This document shows positions 15,046-23,104 of a stretch of DNA of 26,977 nucleotides, piece after piece; position 1 is the stretch's first letter; each line of letters opens with the position of its first letter. The notes below the pieces were generated by a model that had not been told where the DNA came from, made no database searches, and worked only from the letters and a program-made list of their open reading frames with translations. The DNA lies in contig CAKSKG010000029.1 of NCBI GenBank assembly GCA_934464775.1, positions 1 to 26,977 of the forward strand. Direction: 5' to 3'. The position numbers and the translations under genes were made by a program. Source of the stretch: an uncultured Oscillospiraceae bacterium. Its GTDB lineage: Bacteria; Bacillota; Clostridia; Oscillospirales; Ruminococcaceae.

Positions 15046-15261
15046 ATGAAAACTGTTACCTTTGCATTTCCGTCCGTTACGCTGGCTTCAAAGGCGCAGA
15101 GCGTTCTTGAGCAGAACGGCGTGAAGGCAAGACTTGTGCGGACTCCCCGTACACTGGCTTCGGGCTGCGGTTACAGTGTGGCTGCGGAGACCGATACCGC
15201 AAAGGCAGCCGCTCTGCTGAGTGCGGCAGGACTTCATTATAAGGCAGTGTCGGAAAGCTGA
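15046..15261 (+). CDS. DUF3343 (putative Se/S carrier-like) protein
   Basis: The 71-residue protein starts MKTVTFAFPSVTLASKAQ and has the DUF3343 pattern: an alpha/beta fold with R-TPRTLASGCGYSV around residues 33-45 and one central Cys (C41). DUF3343 proteins often sit beside class V aminotransferases of the TIGR01977 type, as here, and are thought to carry activated sulfur or selenium. The ATG at 15046 has AAAGGA at good spacing. A hairpin GGAGAC/GTCTCC (15001-15023) lies in its leader, and a TATAAT box at 14988-14993. Confidence 0.8.
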   Translation: MKTVTFAFPSVTLASKAQSVLEQNGVKARLVRTPRTLASGCGYSVAAETDTAKAAALLSAAGLHYKAVSES

Positions 15262-15273
15262 TGCTTTTAAGAC

Positions 15274-15303
15274 AGCACTGCACATACAGCATTGTGCGGT
15301 GCT
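15274..15303 (+). other. Intergenic hairpin between DUF3343 gene and aminotransferase
   Basis: AGCACTGCACA and TGTGCGGTGCT form an 11-bp stem with one G-U pair and an 8-base loop. No T run follows, so it is more likely an mRNA-processing or stability hairpin than a terminator. Confidence 0.5.
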
Positions 15304-15352
15304 GCCCGAATGACGGAATTTCCCCGAAACGTATGAAAGGATAAAAGGGACA

Positions 15353-16492
15353 ATGGTCAATTTTGATAATGCCGCCACATCATTCCCTAAGCCTGAAAGC
15401 GTGCGGGAAGCCGTGAATGCGGCTGTGACTCAATACGGCGGCAATCCCGGGCGCAGCGGGCACGATATATCTATCGCGTCCGCTCAGGCTGTATATGAAA
15501 CAAGAAAAAAAGCTGCCGATTTTTTCGGCGCAGAACCCGAAAATGTTGTTTTTACCCTTAACTGTACTCATGCCCTGAATATGGCGATAAAAGGCTATGT
15601 AAAAAAAGGGCAGCATATAATAATATCATCTATGGAGCATAACTCGGTGGTGCGGCCCGTTTATGCGCTTTCAAAGAAAGGCGTTTCGTACAGTGCCGCA
15701 AATGTTTCCGAGGACGATAATATCACCCTAAGAAATATCGAGAGCCTTATAACTCCGTATACTTCGGCTGTGGTGTTCACTCTGGGCAGCAATGTAACGG
15801 GACAGCTGATGCCTTACCGCAGGATAGGGGAGCTTTGCCGCAGAAGAGGACTGTGCTTTATCGGCGACGGTGCGCAGGTCTGCGGTATCTCCGATATTGA
15901 CCTGAAAAGGGACAATATCAATTTCCTGTGCTGTGCCGCCCACAAGGGGCTGTATGCCTCCGCAGGCACGGGGCTGCTGATATCGGACGGAAAGTACCGT
16001 CTGACCCCGATAATGGAGGGCGGCACGGGAAGTACATCTCTTGACCCCGAGCAGCCCGATTTTCTCCCCGATGCCCTTGAAAGCGGAACGATAAATACAG
16101 TGGGTGCGATATCTCTGGGAGCGGGGCTTGATTTTGTAAAAAAGCTTGGCATTGAGAATATCTATGCTCACGAAACGTCGCTTTGCAATAGATTTATAAA
16201 CGAGCTGAAAAAGCTTGGCGGCGTGAAGATATACCGCCGTGCGGGAGCAAAATATCTGCCGATAGTGCTGTTCAATATCGAGGGGCTTACCTCCGAGGAA
16301 ACGGCAGCCTATCTCAACCGCAGAGGCTTTGCGCTCAGAGGAGGACTTCACTGTTCGGGAATGGCTCACCGTTCTGTTGGAACTCTTCCCGACGGAGCCG
16401 TCAGATTTGCACCGTCGGCGTTCAATACTCCCGATGAGGTGGATAGATTATCGGCTGCGGTGGCTGATGCCGCTGCGGGAAAGCTTAAATAA
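15353..16492 (+). CDS. Class V aminotransferase / cysteine desulfurase family protein (TIGR01977-like)
   Basis: The 379-residue PLP enzyme begins with FDNAATSFPKP, the start motif of cysteine desulfurases. H96 (in MEHNS) should stack on PLP, D172 and Q175 (in GDGAQ) contact the cofactor, and K198 (in AAHKGL) is the Schiff-base lysine. C334 in RGGLHCSG is the likely persulfide cysteine. The G-rich C-terminal RGGLHC and its pairing with DUF3343 point to the TIGR01977 group, often linked to selenium or sulfur transfer, rather than housekeeping IscS/SufS. It is the second gene of a two-gene operon. No selD, yedF or selA lies in the window. The exact acceptor is unknown. Confidence 0.85.
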   Translation: MVNFDNAATSFPKPESVREAVNAAVTQYGGNPGRSGHDISIASAQAVYETRKKAADFFGAEPENVVFTLNCTHALNMAIKGYVKKGQHIIISSMEHNSVVRPVYALSKKGVSYSAANVSEDDNITLRNIESLITPYTSAVVFTLGSNVTGQLMPYRRIGELCRRRGLCFIGDGAQVCGISDIDLKRDNINFLCCAAHKGLYASAGTGLLISDGKYRLTPIMEGGTGSTSLDPEQPDFLPDALESGTINTVGAISLGAGLDFVKKLGIENIYAHETSLCNRFINELKKLGGVKIYRRAGAKYLPIVLFNIEGLTSEETAAYLNRRGFALRGGLHCSGMAHRSVGTLPDGAVRFAPSAFNTPDEVDRLSAAVADAAAGKLK

Positions 16493-16497
16493 AAAAG

Positions 16498-16541
16498 AAC
16501 AGTCCGTCCGAGCGTTTTGCCGTTCGGACGGACTGTTTTCC
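16498..16541. terminator. Bidirectional terminator between aminotransferase and DUF1540 gene
   Basis: AACAGTCCGTCCGA (16498-16511) and TCGGACGGACTGTT (16524-16537) form a 14-bp stem. T runs flank it on both strands, serving the plus-strand aminotransferase and the minus-strand DUF1540 gene. Confidence 0.9.
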
Positions 16542-16559
16542 GTGCTGCGTTACTTGGGA

Positions 16560-16730
16560 TTACTTGCAGCCGCAGCTCTTGCACTCAAAGGAGAGGCAGT
16601 CTGTGCATTCGGGAACTGTGGGGTTGGACTCATGTGTGCCGACTCTGATAGCGTTCAGAGTACAGTAATGCTCTGTATCCATGTTGTGCTTGCAGCTTGT
16701 TACGTCGCAGTGAATAGCGGAATTTTTCAT
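16560..16730 (-). CDS. DUF1540 Cys-rich small protein
   Basis: The 56-residue protein reads MKNSAIHCDVTSCKHN at its start and contains the DUF1540 pattern C-x4-C-K-x2-M-x5-Y-C-x2-NAIRVG, followed by a second Cys group ending CKSCGCK. Eight cysteines suggest a small metal-binding (probably zinc) or redox module. The family is common in spore-forming Firmicutes and is often found in spores, but its role is unsettled. AAGGAAA lies at good spacing before the start, a TATAAT box lies near 16783-16788, and it shares the bidirectional terminator. Confidence 0.85.
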   Translation of the reverse strand: MKNSAIHCDVTSCKHNMDTEHYCTLNAIRVGTHESNPTVPECTDCLSFECKSCGCK

Positions 16731-16836
16731 TTTGTATCATTTCCTTTCGGATTTATTGTATCGGATCTTTCCGACAGAAATTATTATATCCGCCGCGGAA
16801 AAAATAATTCGTGTTTTTTTCGGGAATAAATGTATT

Positions 16837-17604
16837 TTATTCTCTCCCCGGTGTAATAAACATCGGCTCGCCTGTATAAACATCAAACTCCAGTTTACGA
16901 TTATAATTTTCATTATAAATGATAACATTACGGTTTGCCATATCAATATTGTTATATGTTTCCTCATCAAGATAATGAATTGTCATCCAACCTTGACCGC
17001 TTTCTTTGCCCAATGCATCACATATTTTTCGATAATCCTTCTCTGCATTTTCCCCCTCTCCACATATTACTATACATAACCATTTGCCGGCATTAGCAAG
17101 ATATTCTTCTGCCGTCATAAAAGCAGGTAATTCTTTGCTTTGTAAATCCCTCGGGAAACATGATACCTTGACATCACTAACTACAGATGAAATTTTATCA
17201 TAAAGAATTTGTTCAGCTTCTTCATTCACCAGATAACAGCCGTAATTATCAAGATATGTACCATAATCATCACGAACGTGATAATATTCGTCACTGCCTG
17301 ATGTTGATACAGTTATCCCATTATGATAAAAGTCCCATAGTTTAGAACCCCAATCATGATGCCGACATTCATCTGAATAGGTGTTTGGCTCAACATAAAC
17401 CTGCGTAAATTCCTTGTTATACTTTTCCTCCATATATTTCAGCAGTCTTTTTGCAGGAGGATCAGCCTGAATTACCATTCCGTCAATTAGAGGTATTGTG
17501 TACTTACGCCCATGATTCGGTTCTGTTATTAAAAAGAAAACACCGACCACTATTAAAATGCCTGCTATTATACATAAAGTCAATTTAATTATTTGGCGTT
17601 TCAT
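16837..17604 (-). CDS. Unrecognised membrane-anchored extracytoplasmic protein
   Basis: The 255-residue protein has a basic N-terminus and one strongly hydrophobic segment (about 6-26), then a soluble external domain rich in Tyr and charged residues. No lipobox was seen, so an uncleaved anchor is likely. Three cysteines are dispersed in the external part. No family is recognised. The ribosome binding site GGAAGAGGTG supports the start. It is the last of three minus-strand genes in an AT-rich block whose codon use differs from the neighbouring core genes. Confidence 0.65.
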   Translation of the reverse strand: MKRQIIKLTLCIIAGILIVVGVFFLITEPNHGRKYTIPLIDGMVIQADPPAKRLLKYMEEKYNKEFTQVYVEPNTYSDECRHHDWGSKLWDFYHNGITVSTSGSDEYYHVRDDYGTYLDNYGCYLVNEEAEQILYDKISSVVSDVKVSCFPRDLQSKELPAFMTAEEYLANAGKWLCIVICGEGENAEKDYRKICDALGKESGQGWMTIHYLDEETYNNIDMANRNVIIYNENYNRKLEFDVYTGEPMFITPGRE

Positions 17605-17631
17605 TCGGGTCTGTCACCTCTTCCATATATA

Positions 17632-18216
17632 TTACTTGTGTTCTTTTTTATACATTTTAAAAATCAGAAAAGCAAAAATGACTATAATTAGTTGAAAAGA
17701 CATTTTTATATATTTATTTTTTTTATAACTTGCATAGTTAAAATCGACATCAATATCACCATTTTTTCCGTGATAAATCACTTTTTCATTACCGCCTATG
17801 TCTTGCTTATATTCTATTGCATAGTCATTTCGGCAATAGTAATATTCAGAAAATATTCTTTCGTTATACTCCACATTGGGAGCTGTAATCTTATTACCAT
17901 AGAAATCATATATTTCTGATTTACCTAAACCATCTTGAACAACAAGATAATCATTGTAACTACCAATGCTTATTCCACCACGTTTATATAATATAATTTT
18001 ATTTACCAACAAACAATCACTATTGTAAAATAGCAAATCATGTCTATTTTCACTATTTAGTAATGAAATACCTATTACAAAATCGCCGTCAGAATTTCCC
18101 GTTACACCAATTACATAATTCATTTTAATTGGTAAACAAATAAAAAAAAACGCAGCTACAATTATTATTATATTAAATAATGCTTTTGGAACTTTATTCT
18201 ACGATTTGTTTCGCAT
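17632..18216 (-). pseudogene. Unrecognised two-span membrane protein with an amber codon at position 6
   Basis: An open frame of 163 codons starts at an ATG (18123) that has no ribosome binding site. In the same frame upstream lies ATG-CGA-AAC-AAA-TCG, then a TAG (18199-18201), and then a stretch coding for NKVPKALFNIIIIVAAFFF, an obvious signal or membrane segment. The natural start is therefore probably the ATG at 18216, 10 bases after the previous gene, and the amber codon breaks or down-regulates it. The rest is a beta-rich external domain and a C-terminal membrane segment (about residues 140-157 of the short form). The gene may be a recent pseudogene, may be read through, or may use an unusual start codon. 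Confidence 0.55.
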
Positions 18217-18226
18217 CACAAAGCCA

Positions 18227-18922
18227 CTAATTATCTGCACACACTTTCAAATAAAGGTAGCTGCACCCATCAATTACTCTTAATGCGTCCCATTGTTCCG
18301 GCATTTTATTAATGTCAACACAATTATCGCTAAAACAGTAAAGACGTATCTCATATGAAGATGTTTTCTTATAAAAAATCATACAGGGTTCTTCAAAACT
18401 TATTGTATCAATATGTGCAGAAGAGAATGGTTTAAATACAACATCTCTGTTTTGCTGCATATTTCCGGAGCGTTCGACTATATAATAGCTGCATTTTTTA
18501 TCAACATTAGAAATTTGATATTCATAAAAGTCTCTATATGGACTCATATTTTCTTTTACGTAGTCAAATGTTTCAATATAGTTTTTCTGCGCATCTTCAT
18601 ATTTTATGCTATGTTTATATAGAAATAAAATATTTAAAGTGATAATTATCAGTATCAGTAAAATTCCCGATGCAGCAATGAACTTTTTTGAAAATTTAGA
18701 CTTCATGCTGACGATTTTAAATAATAAAAGAAATAATATTGAAAATATAGCAAAAGCGGAAACAAATATAACGATCCAAAAAGGCTTAGTGTTCATATAT
18801 TCTGCTAACCCGACTAAAAGTGCAGAACGATTTAGTGAGTATATCATGATCGCTGAAATGCAAAAACAAAATAGTGAAATACAACCTATAATTACTATTA
18901 CAATATTTTTACATTTGTTCAT
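18227..18922 (-). CDS. Unrecognised three-span membrane protein
   Basis: The 231-residue protein has three hydrophobic segments at about 8-28, 48-70 and 83-102, followed by a soluble external part with several Cys and Tyr residues. No family is recognised. The ribosome binding site AAGGTGGG lies at good spacing. It is the first gene of the AT-rich three-gene minus-strand block (16837-18922), which may have been acquired as a unit; the three proteins, all anchored with external domains, may work together. Confidence 0.65.
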   Translation of the reverse strand: MNKCKNIVIVIIGCISLFCFCISAIMIYSLNRSALLVGLAEYMNTKPFWIVIFVSAFAIFSILFLLLFKIVSMKSKFSKKFIAASGILLILIIITLNILFLYKHSIKYEDAQKNYIETFDYVKENMSPYRDFYEYQISNVDKKCSYYIVERSGNMQQNRDVVFKPFSSAHIDTISFEEPCMIFYKKTSSYEIRLYCFSDNCVDINKMPEQWDALRVIDGCSYLYLKVCADN

Positions 18923-18964
18923 AAGAAACCCACCTTATTTTATGTCTGTTATGTTCGTAAATTC

Positions 18965-19885
18965 TTACATAAAATACTTATACTTTGAAGTAAGCATAAG
19001 CAGCATTTCAAGGCGGACCGTGTCCTTGAATTCGGGTTTTACCATGTAGTAGATGTAATTTTCCAGAACGTTTATGTCGGGTACGGAGCGGCCCTCTATC
19101 TTGAAGTTTGAAAAGCCCATGGGAACGTATTTTCCGTAAATTGCAGAGGGGCTTATGTGGGTGCTGTAGCCTGTGGTTTCATATAAATGCTTGCGCATCT
19201 GGTCGCAGTGAAATTCGTCCTGCTTGTAGGGGAGAGTGGGATTTTTCTTTTTGAATTCGGCGCATTTTATGTGGTTCTCGCCGATGTTTCTGTAATGCTC
19301 CGCACGCCTTGGACAGTGGGGTGTGCAGCAGGCATTGATGAGTATTTCTATCCTGTCCTTGTGGGGCATTTTCTCCAGCATTTCAAAATTGTTGTTCCAG
19401 TTGTAATCCAGCACCACAAGGCTGTAATCCTTGTCAAGCTCGGCGGAAAGAGCGTCAAAATCCTCGATCTGCTTGCAGGTGGAGCTGGTGATCTTGTAGC
19501 TGGGATATTTTTCACGGATATACTCTTCAAGTATCGGCGAATTGACAATGACCTCGTTCAGTCCGTTGTCAGCCATACGCATAACATCGTTGCAGAATTT
19601 GTCGTTCAGATGCTCTTCTGTGATAAGCGGATTCGTAAAAGTGAATCGGCAGGGGATACCTCTTCCGTTGAACTGGCGGAGTATCTCAGCCATGACACGG
19701 GGATCGCATATTCCCTCGAAATATCGTCCGCCGTTCCAGAGCGATGTGGGAAAGGTTCCGTAAACCGAACCGATAGTTACGTTGTCATAAAATCTTTCGG
19801 GATATCTGTGCATATAATTTGCAAGGATTATGTTCAGCTTGAAGTGTCTGATAAAATCGGGAATGTGATATTTAATAGGCTCCAT
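18965..19885 (-). CDS. U32-peptidase-like protein, paralogue B
   Basis: The 306-residue protein is collinear with paralogue A (2637-3542), roughly half of residues being identical by eye. Shared features include HIPDF at the start, FTFTNPLITE (81-90), NGLNE-IVN, VVLDYNWNNNF, CTPHC (187-191), STHISP/ATHISP and FKIEGR (261-266). The four cysteines C98, C187, C191 and C227 match those of A, suggesting a common metal or Fe-S site. The start at 19885 has AAAGGACGG upstream. The frame remains open into foldback repeat copy 2 upstream, which would add 20 spurious residues. The repeat lies between this gene and rsmA on the same strand. The substrate is unknown. Confidence 0.62.
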   Translation of the reverse strand: MEPIKYHIPDFIRHFKLNIILANYMHRYPERFYDNVTIGSVYGTFPTSLWNGGRYFEGICDPRVMAEILRQFNGRGIPCRFTFTNPLITEEHLNDKFCNDVMRMADNGLNEVIVNSPILEEYIREKYPSYKITSSTCKQIEDFDALSAELDKDYSLVVLDYNWNNNFEMLEKMPHKDRIEILINACCTPHCPRRAEHYRNIGENHIKCAEFKKKNPTLPYKQDEFHCDQMRKHLYETTGYSTHISPSAIYGKYVPMGFSNFKIEGRSVPDINVLENYIYYMVKPEFKDTVRLEMLLMLTSKYKYFM

Positions 19886-19903
19886 ACGGTTTGCCGTCCT
19901 TTC

Positions 19904-20067
19904 AGAACCTGTCTTCACAAGCGTATGCGCACGTCTTTTCGGCAAATTTTGCCTAAGACTGCGTTAAAAATCCTTGCCGGGCGGCAAGCCCGCCTGCGGA
20001 TTTTTGCCTTGTCTTAGACAAAATTATGCTCGAAAATCCGCACACATTTCTTGTGAAGACAGGTTCT
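19904..20067 (+). repeat. Foldback repeat (family A), copy 2, 164 bp
   Basis: This copy has the same orientation as copy 1 but is more diverged. Its changes are paired: TTCACAAG at the left end is matched by CTTGTGAA at the right (copy 1 has TTCATAAG/CTTATGAA), and CTAAGAC is matched by GTCTTAG where copy 1 has different bases. This preserves the hairpin. It overlaps the last base of the rsmA stop codon and ends 18 bases upstream of the start of U32-like gene B, so it would be transcribed between them. Confidence 0.85.
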
Positions 20068-20927
20068 CAGATATTGTTTTTCAGCTGCTCGGAAAAGGCA
20101 GCAAAGGCTTCAAGGGTAAGCTGTTCGGGACGTACATTCGGTGAAAGTCCCGCAGCTTCAAGCGCCGATATAACAGCCGCCTTGTCAAGTCCCATGGACG
20201 ATGATACAGAATTTGCGGCGGTCTTTCTGCGCTGGGAAAAAGCGCCTCTTATGACCTTGAAGTAAAATTCCTCGTCGGAGACTTCAACAGGGGGATTTTC
20301 ATGGATATCCAAACGGATAACGCAGGAATCCACGTTGGGGCTTGGCATAAAGCTTCCTCTTGAAACATTGAAAAGCAGCTTCGGCTCGGAATAATATCTT
20401 ACAGCGCAGGTGACGGCTCCGCAGTCCCTTGTTCCGGGTTGAGCGCATAAACGGACTCCCGCTTCCTTTTGAACCATTACCGTTACCGACTTTATGGGAA
20501 GTCTGCTTTCCAGCAGATTCATTATTATGGGCGAGGTTATGTAATAGGGAAGATTTGCGCAGACAGCAACATCAAGTCCGCCGAAATTTTCCTCAATGAC
20601 CGCTTTAAGGTCGGTTTTCATAACGTCCGCATTTATTATTTTCACGTTGTCATATTCCGCCAGCGTTTCTTTCAGAACGGGGATAAGGCGCTCGTCTATC
20701 TCAACCGCAACAACCTTTGAAGCACGCTTTGCAAGCTCGTTGGTAAGCACGCCCACGCCTGTTCCGATCTCGATTATGCCGAAGCCTTCCTTTGCATTGC
20801 CCTCCTCGGCTATTCTCGGACATACCGTGGGATTAACGATAAAATTCTGTCCCAGAGCCTTTGAGAACGAAAAGCCGTGCCTTGCGAAAATATCCTTGAT
20901 AACGCCGATATTTGTTAAGTTATCCAT
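20067..20927 (-). CDS. rsmA: 16S rRNA (adenine1518/1519-N6)-dimethyltransferase RsmA (KsgA)
   Basis: The 286-residue SAM-dependent enzyme dimethylates two adenines in helix 45 of 16S rRNA during late small-subunit assembly. Family motifs are GQNF (26-29), the SAM-binding EIGTGVGVLT (53-62), the acidic residue E77 of motif II, D101, NLPYYITSP (125-133) and FSQRRKT (230-236). The length is standard. The ribosome binding site TTGGAG precedes the start. The leader contains an inverted repeat GGTAATACCG/CGGTATTGCC (20948-20957 and 21011-21020). It is followed on the same strand by repeat copy 2 and U32-like gene B. Confidence 0.95.
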   Translation of the reverse strand: MDNLTNIGVIKDIFARHGFSFSKALGQNFIVNPTVCPRIAEEGNAKEGFGIIEIGTGVGVLTNELAKRASKVVAVEIDERLIPVLKETLAEYDNVKIINADVMKTDLKAVIEENFGGLDVAVCANLPYYITSPIIMNLLESRLPIKSVTVMVQKEAGVRLCAQPGTRDCGAVTCAVRYYSEPKLLFNVSRGSFMPSPNVDSCVIRLDIHENPPVEVSDEEFYFKVIRGAFSQRRKTAANSVSSSMGLDKAAVISALEAAGLSPNVRPEQLTLEAFAAFSEQLKNNI

Positions 20928-21104
20928 ACAAACTCCAATTTGATTCGGGTAATACCGTATAAATCATGCATATTTTCAGTCGTTCCGTCATCTTGTGTTT
21001 AAGCTTTGTGCGGTATTGCCTTTAAAATTATATAACTATATTTTATATCTTTACGGTCCATATGTCAAGCAGAGAATGAATGCTTTGTTTAAGATATGGA
21101 TATA

Positions 21105-21524
21105 TCAGTCATCAATATCTATTCTTTCAATTTTGAAAATAACGGGTCTGGTGCCGTCATTGCAGCAGGCAATCATGACCTTATCATCATTTGTCCAGCC
21201 ATGCATTATTGCTCCGCCCTGGAGTGCTGAGTAAATATATCTGCTGATTGCATCCCATGCTTCCGAGCAGAATGGCACTCCGTCTGCTCCGCAGTGCATT
21301 GTTCCCGGAGAGAGCAGGGAACCTTTATCGGGTGTGCCGCTTTTCACCAGTGTGCCTGCTCCCATATGCCAATAATCATCACGTTCATTGTTGCGGTAAA
21401 ATATAAATTCATCTCATACGTTATAGCATGGACATTTTCCGCTGTCGGGTACGGCACAATACTGTGCCTGCAATTCGGGAAAGAGCTTTTTGTCTAAAAC
21501 CGTAACCTTTACTCTGTGTTCCAT
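21105..21524 (-). pseudogene. TIGR04076-family protein gene interrupted by an in-frame TGA
   Basis: With one interruption the frame encodes about 139 residues. The first half starts MEHRVKVTVLDKKLFPEL and ends CPCYNV. The second half has the family core: VPFCSEAWDAISRYI, then IACCNDGTRPVIFKIERI at the C-terminus. Codon 37 is TGA (21414-21416), where relatives usually carry a glycine before D/Q-E-F; GGA to TGA is a single change. The start at 21524 has AGGAG at ideal spacing, so the upstream half is real. The downstream ATG at 21365 lacks a ribosome binding site. The function of the family is unknown; the conserved cysteines suggest metal or redox chemistry. It is most likely a recent pseudogene or a sequencing error. 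Confidence 0.7.
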
Positions 21525-21599
21525 AGTATGTTTCTCCTAAAAATTCAATTTTTCTACATTATAACATATTACTCAAAGCAAATCAACCTGAAATGTGAC

Positions 21600-21635
21600 A
21601 AAAAAATCACAGCACCCGTGAAAAGATGCTGTGAT
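21600..21635 (-). terminator. Terminator of the COG0523 GTPase gene
   Basis: ATCACAGCA (21606-21614) and TGCTGTGAT (21627-21635) form a 9-bp stem; on the minus strand seven T residues follow. Confidence 0.85.
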
Positions 21636-21669
21636 ATGTTCTGCGTATCAAATTATATCGGTGCGAAAA

Positions 21670-22971
21670 TTATTCATCAAGGCAAGCATCAAGTGACTTT
21701 GTGATAGCTTCCTTGTCCATGTGCTGACCGATGAATACCAGCTTGATCTCACGGTCGCCGTACTTTTCGTCCCAGTCCTTTGCGATATCGGGATATTCCT
21801 TCAGAAGCTGCTTTCTCTGACGCTCGGGAGCTGCTGCGAACCACTTGCCCGACTCGGTAGCTGTGATCTGAACGCCTGCCTGCTCGAATACATATGCGTT
21901 GTCTCTGTCGTTGGAGAACCAGAGCATACCCTTGCAGCGGATAACTCCCTTGGGCCAGTTGTTAGCCCAGTTCTGGAGCTTGTCCTGATCGAAGGGACGG
22001 CGGCGGTGATATACGAATGTGCCGATGCCGTATTCCTCGGCTTCGCCCTCATCGTGGTCATGGTGGTGGTGATGATGGTGGTGACCGTGATGCTCATGAT
22101 CGTGGTCGTCATCGTCGTCATCATCGTGATCGTGGTGATGATGCTCATGTTCATGATCGTGGTCATCGTCGTCATCATCATGGTCATGGTGATGCTCATG
22201 TTCATCATGCTCATCTTCGTCATGATCTTCGTCTGCGCCCTCTTCATAAGCCTGAGCCCAGCCAGCCGATGTGACAGCCTCTTCAAAATCATAGCAGTTT
22301 GTGTTGAGGATATCGGCAACATCTACCTTGCCGAAGCTTGCTTCGATTATTCTTGCCTTGGGCTGGAGAGTCTTGATCATAGCCTTTACTCTTGCCAGCT
22401 GCTCCTCTGTTACCTTATCTACCTTGTTGAGAATGATAGTTGTGCAGAACTCAATCTGCTGAATGAGAAGATTCTCGATATCCTCTTCGCCCACATCTTC
22501 GTTGAGAAGAGCATCGCCGCAGCCGAACTCGGTCGCCATGCGGAGTGCGTCAACAACTGTAACGATGTTGTCCAGACGGCAGATAGCGGGCTGGCGCTTG
22601 TCAACCTTGCCCTCCAGAACGGAAATGGACTGTGCGATAGGCAGAGGCTCGCAGATACCGCTTGCTTCGATGAGCAGGTAATCAAACTTGCCTGTCTTGA
22701 TAAGGTCTGTGATCTGATTCATAAGATCGACTTTAAGTGTGCAGCAGATGCAGCCGTTGGAAAGGGGAACGAGGTTATCATCCTTCTGAGTAACCGTGCC
22801 GCCCTTCTGGATAAGCTCCGCATCAATGTTTACCTCGCCGATATCATTTACGATAACAGCGCACTTATAGCCCTCCTGATTGTTGAGGACGTGATTGATA
22901 AGAGTTGTTTTTCCTGCGCCCAGATAGCCTGTAAGCAGGGTAATGGGTACGAGATTTTTCTGCTTTGCCAT
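21670..22971 (-). CDS. COG0523 (CobW/ZNG1-like) metal-chaperone GTPase with His/Asp-rich insert
   Basis: The 433-residue G3E-family GTPase has Walker A GYLGAGKT (15-22), metal motif CICC (74-77), IEASGICEP (101-109) and the G4 motif NKVD (182-185), then a C-terminal CobW_C domain. Between the domains (about 248-307) lies a 60-residue tract made almost only of His, Asp and Glu. Such proteins hand zinc or another divalent metal to client enzymes; the tract is a metal buffer or sensor. The start at 22971 (MAKQKNLVPI) has AAGGAAG upstream. It is monocistronic and divergent from feoB. Which metal it serves (Zn, Co, Ni or Fe) cannot be decided; no Zur box was recognised. Confidence 0.88.
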   Translation of the reverse strand: MAKQKNLVPITLLTGYLGAGKTTLINHVLNNQEGYKCAVIVNDIGEVNIDAELIQKGGTVTQKDDNLVPLSNGCICCTLKVDLMNQITDLIKTGKFDYLLIEASGICEPLPIAQSISVLEGKVDKRQPAICRLDNIVTVVDALRMATEFGCGDALLNEDVGEEDIENLLIQQIEFCTTIILNKVDKVTEEQLARVKAMIKTLQPKARIIEASFGKVDVADILNTNCYDFEEAVTSAGWAQAYEEGADEDHDEDEHDEHEHHHDHDDDDDDHDHEHEHHHHDHDDDDDDDHDHEHHGHHHHHHHHDHDEGEAEEYGIGTFVYHRRRPFDQDKLQNWANNWPKGVIRCKGMLWFSNDRDNAYVFEQAGVQITATESGKWFAAAPERQRKQLLKEYPDIAKDWDEKYGDREIKLVFIGQHMDKEAITKSLDACLDE

Positions 22972-23015
22972 ATATATCTTCCTTTCATGGTAATAATACA
23001 TTTTTACAGAATAAC

Positions 23016-23044
23016 AGTATACCATAGCTAACGGCTTTTTGCAA
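23016..23044 (-). promoter_or_regulatory. Promoter of the COG0523 GTPase gene
   Basis: On the minus strand TTGCAA (23039-23044), a 17-base spacer and TATACT (23016-23021) lie about 45 bases before the start codon. Confidence 0.65.
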
Positions 23045-23104
23045 TAGTTTTCACTTATTTTTCATAAAAATACCGTCGGAGAAAGCCGTCCTGAATATTT
23101 TGTC

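Noticed and set aside
19886..19945. N-terminal extension of U32-like gene B
   Set aside because: The extra residues are encoded by the foldback repeat and are absent from paralogue A; AAAGGACGG marks the start at 19885.
21414..21416. TGA as selenocysteine codon, suggested by the nearby DUF3343/desulfurase pair
   Set aside because: Relatives have Gly rather than Cys at this site, and no SECIS-like hairpin directly after the TGA is evident.
21721..23031. Plus-strand 436-codon ORF antisense to the metallochaperone
   Set aside because: It is an open frame created by the codon use and repetitive His/Asp tract of the real minus-strand gene; it has no ribosome binding site and no family.
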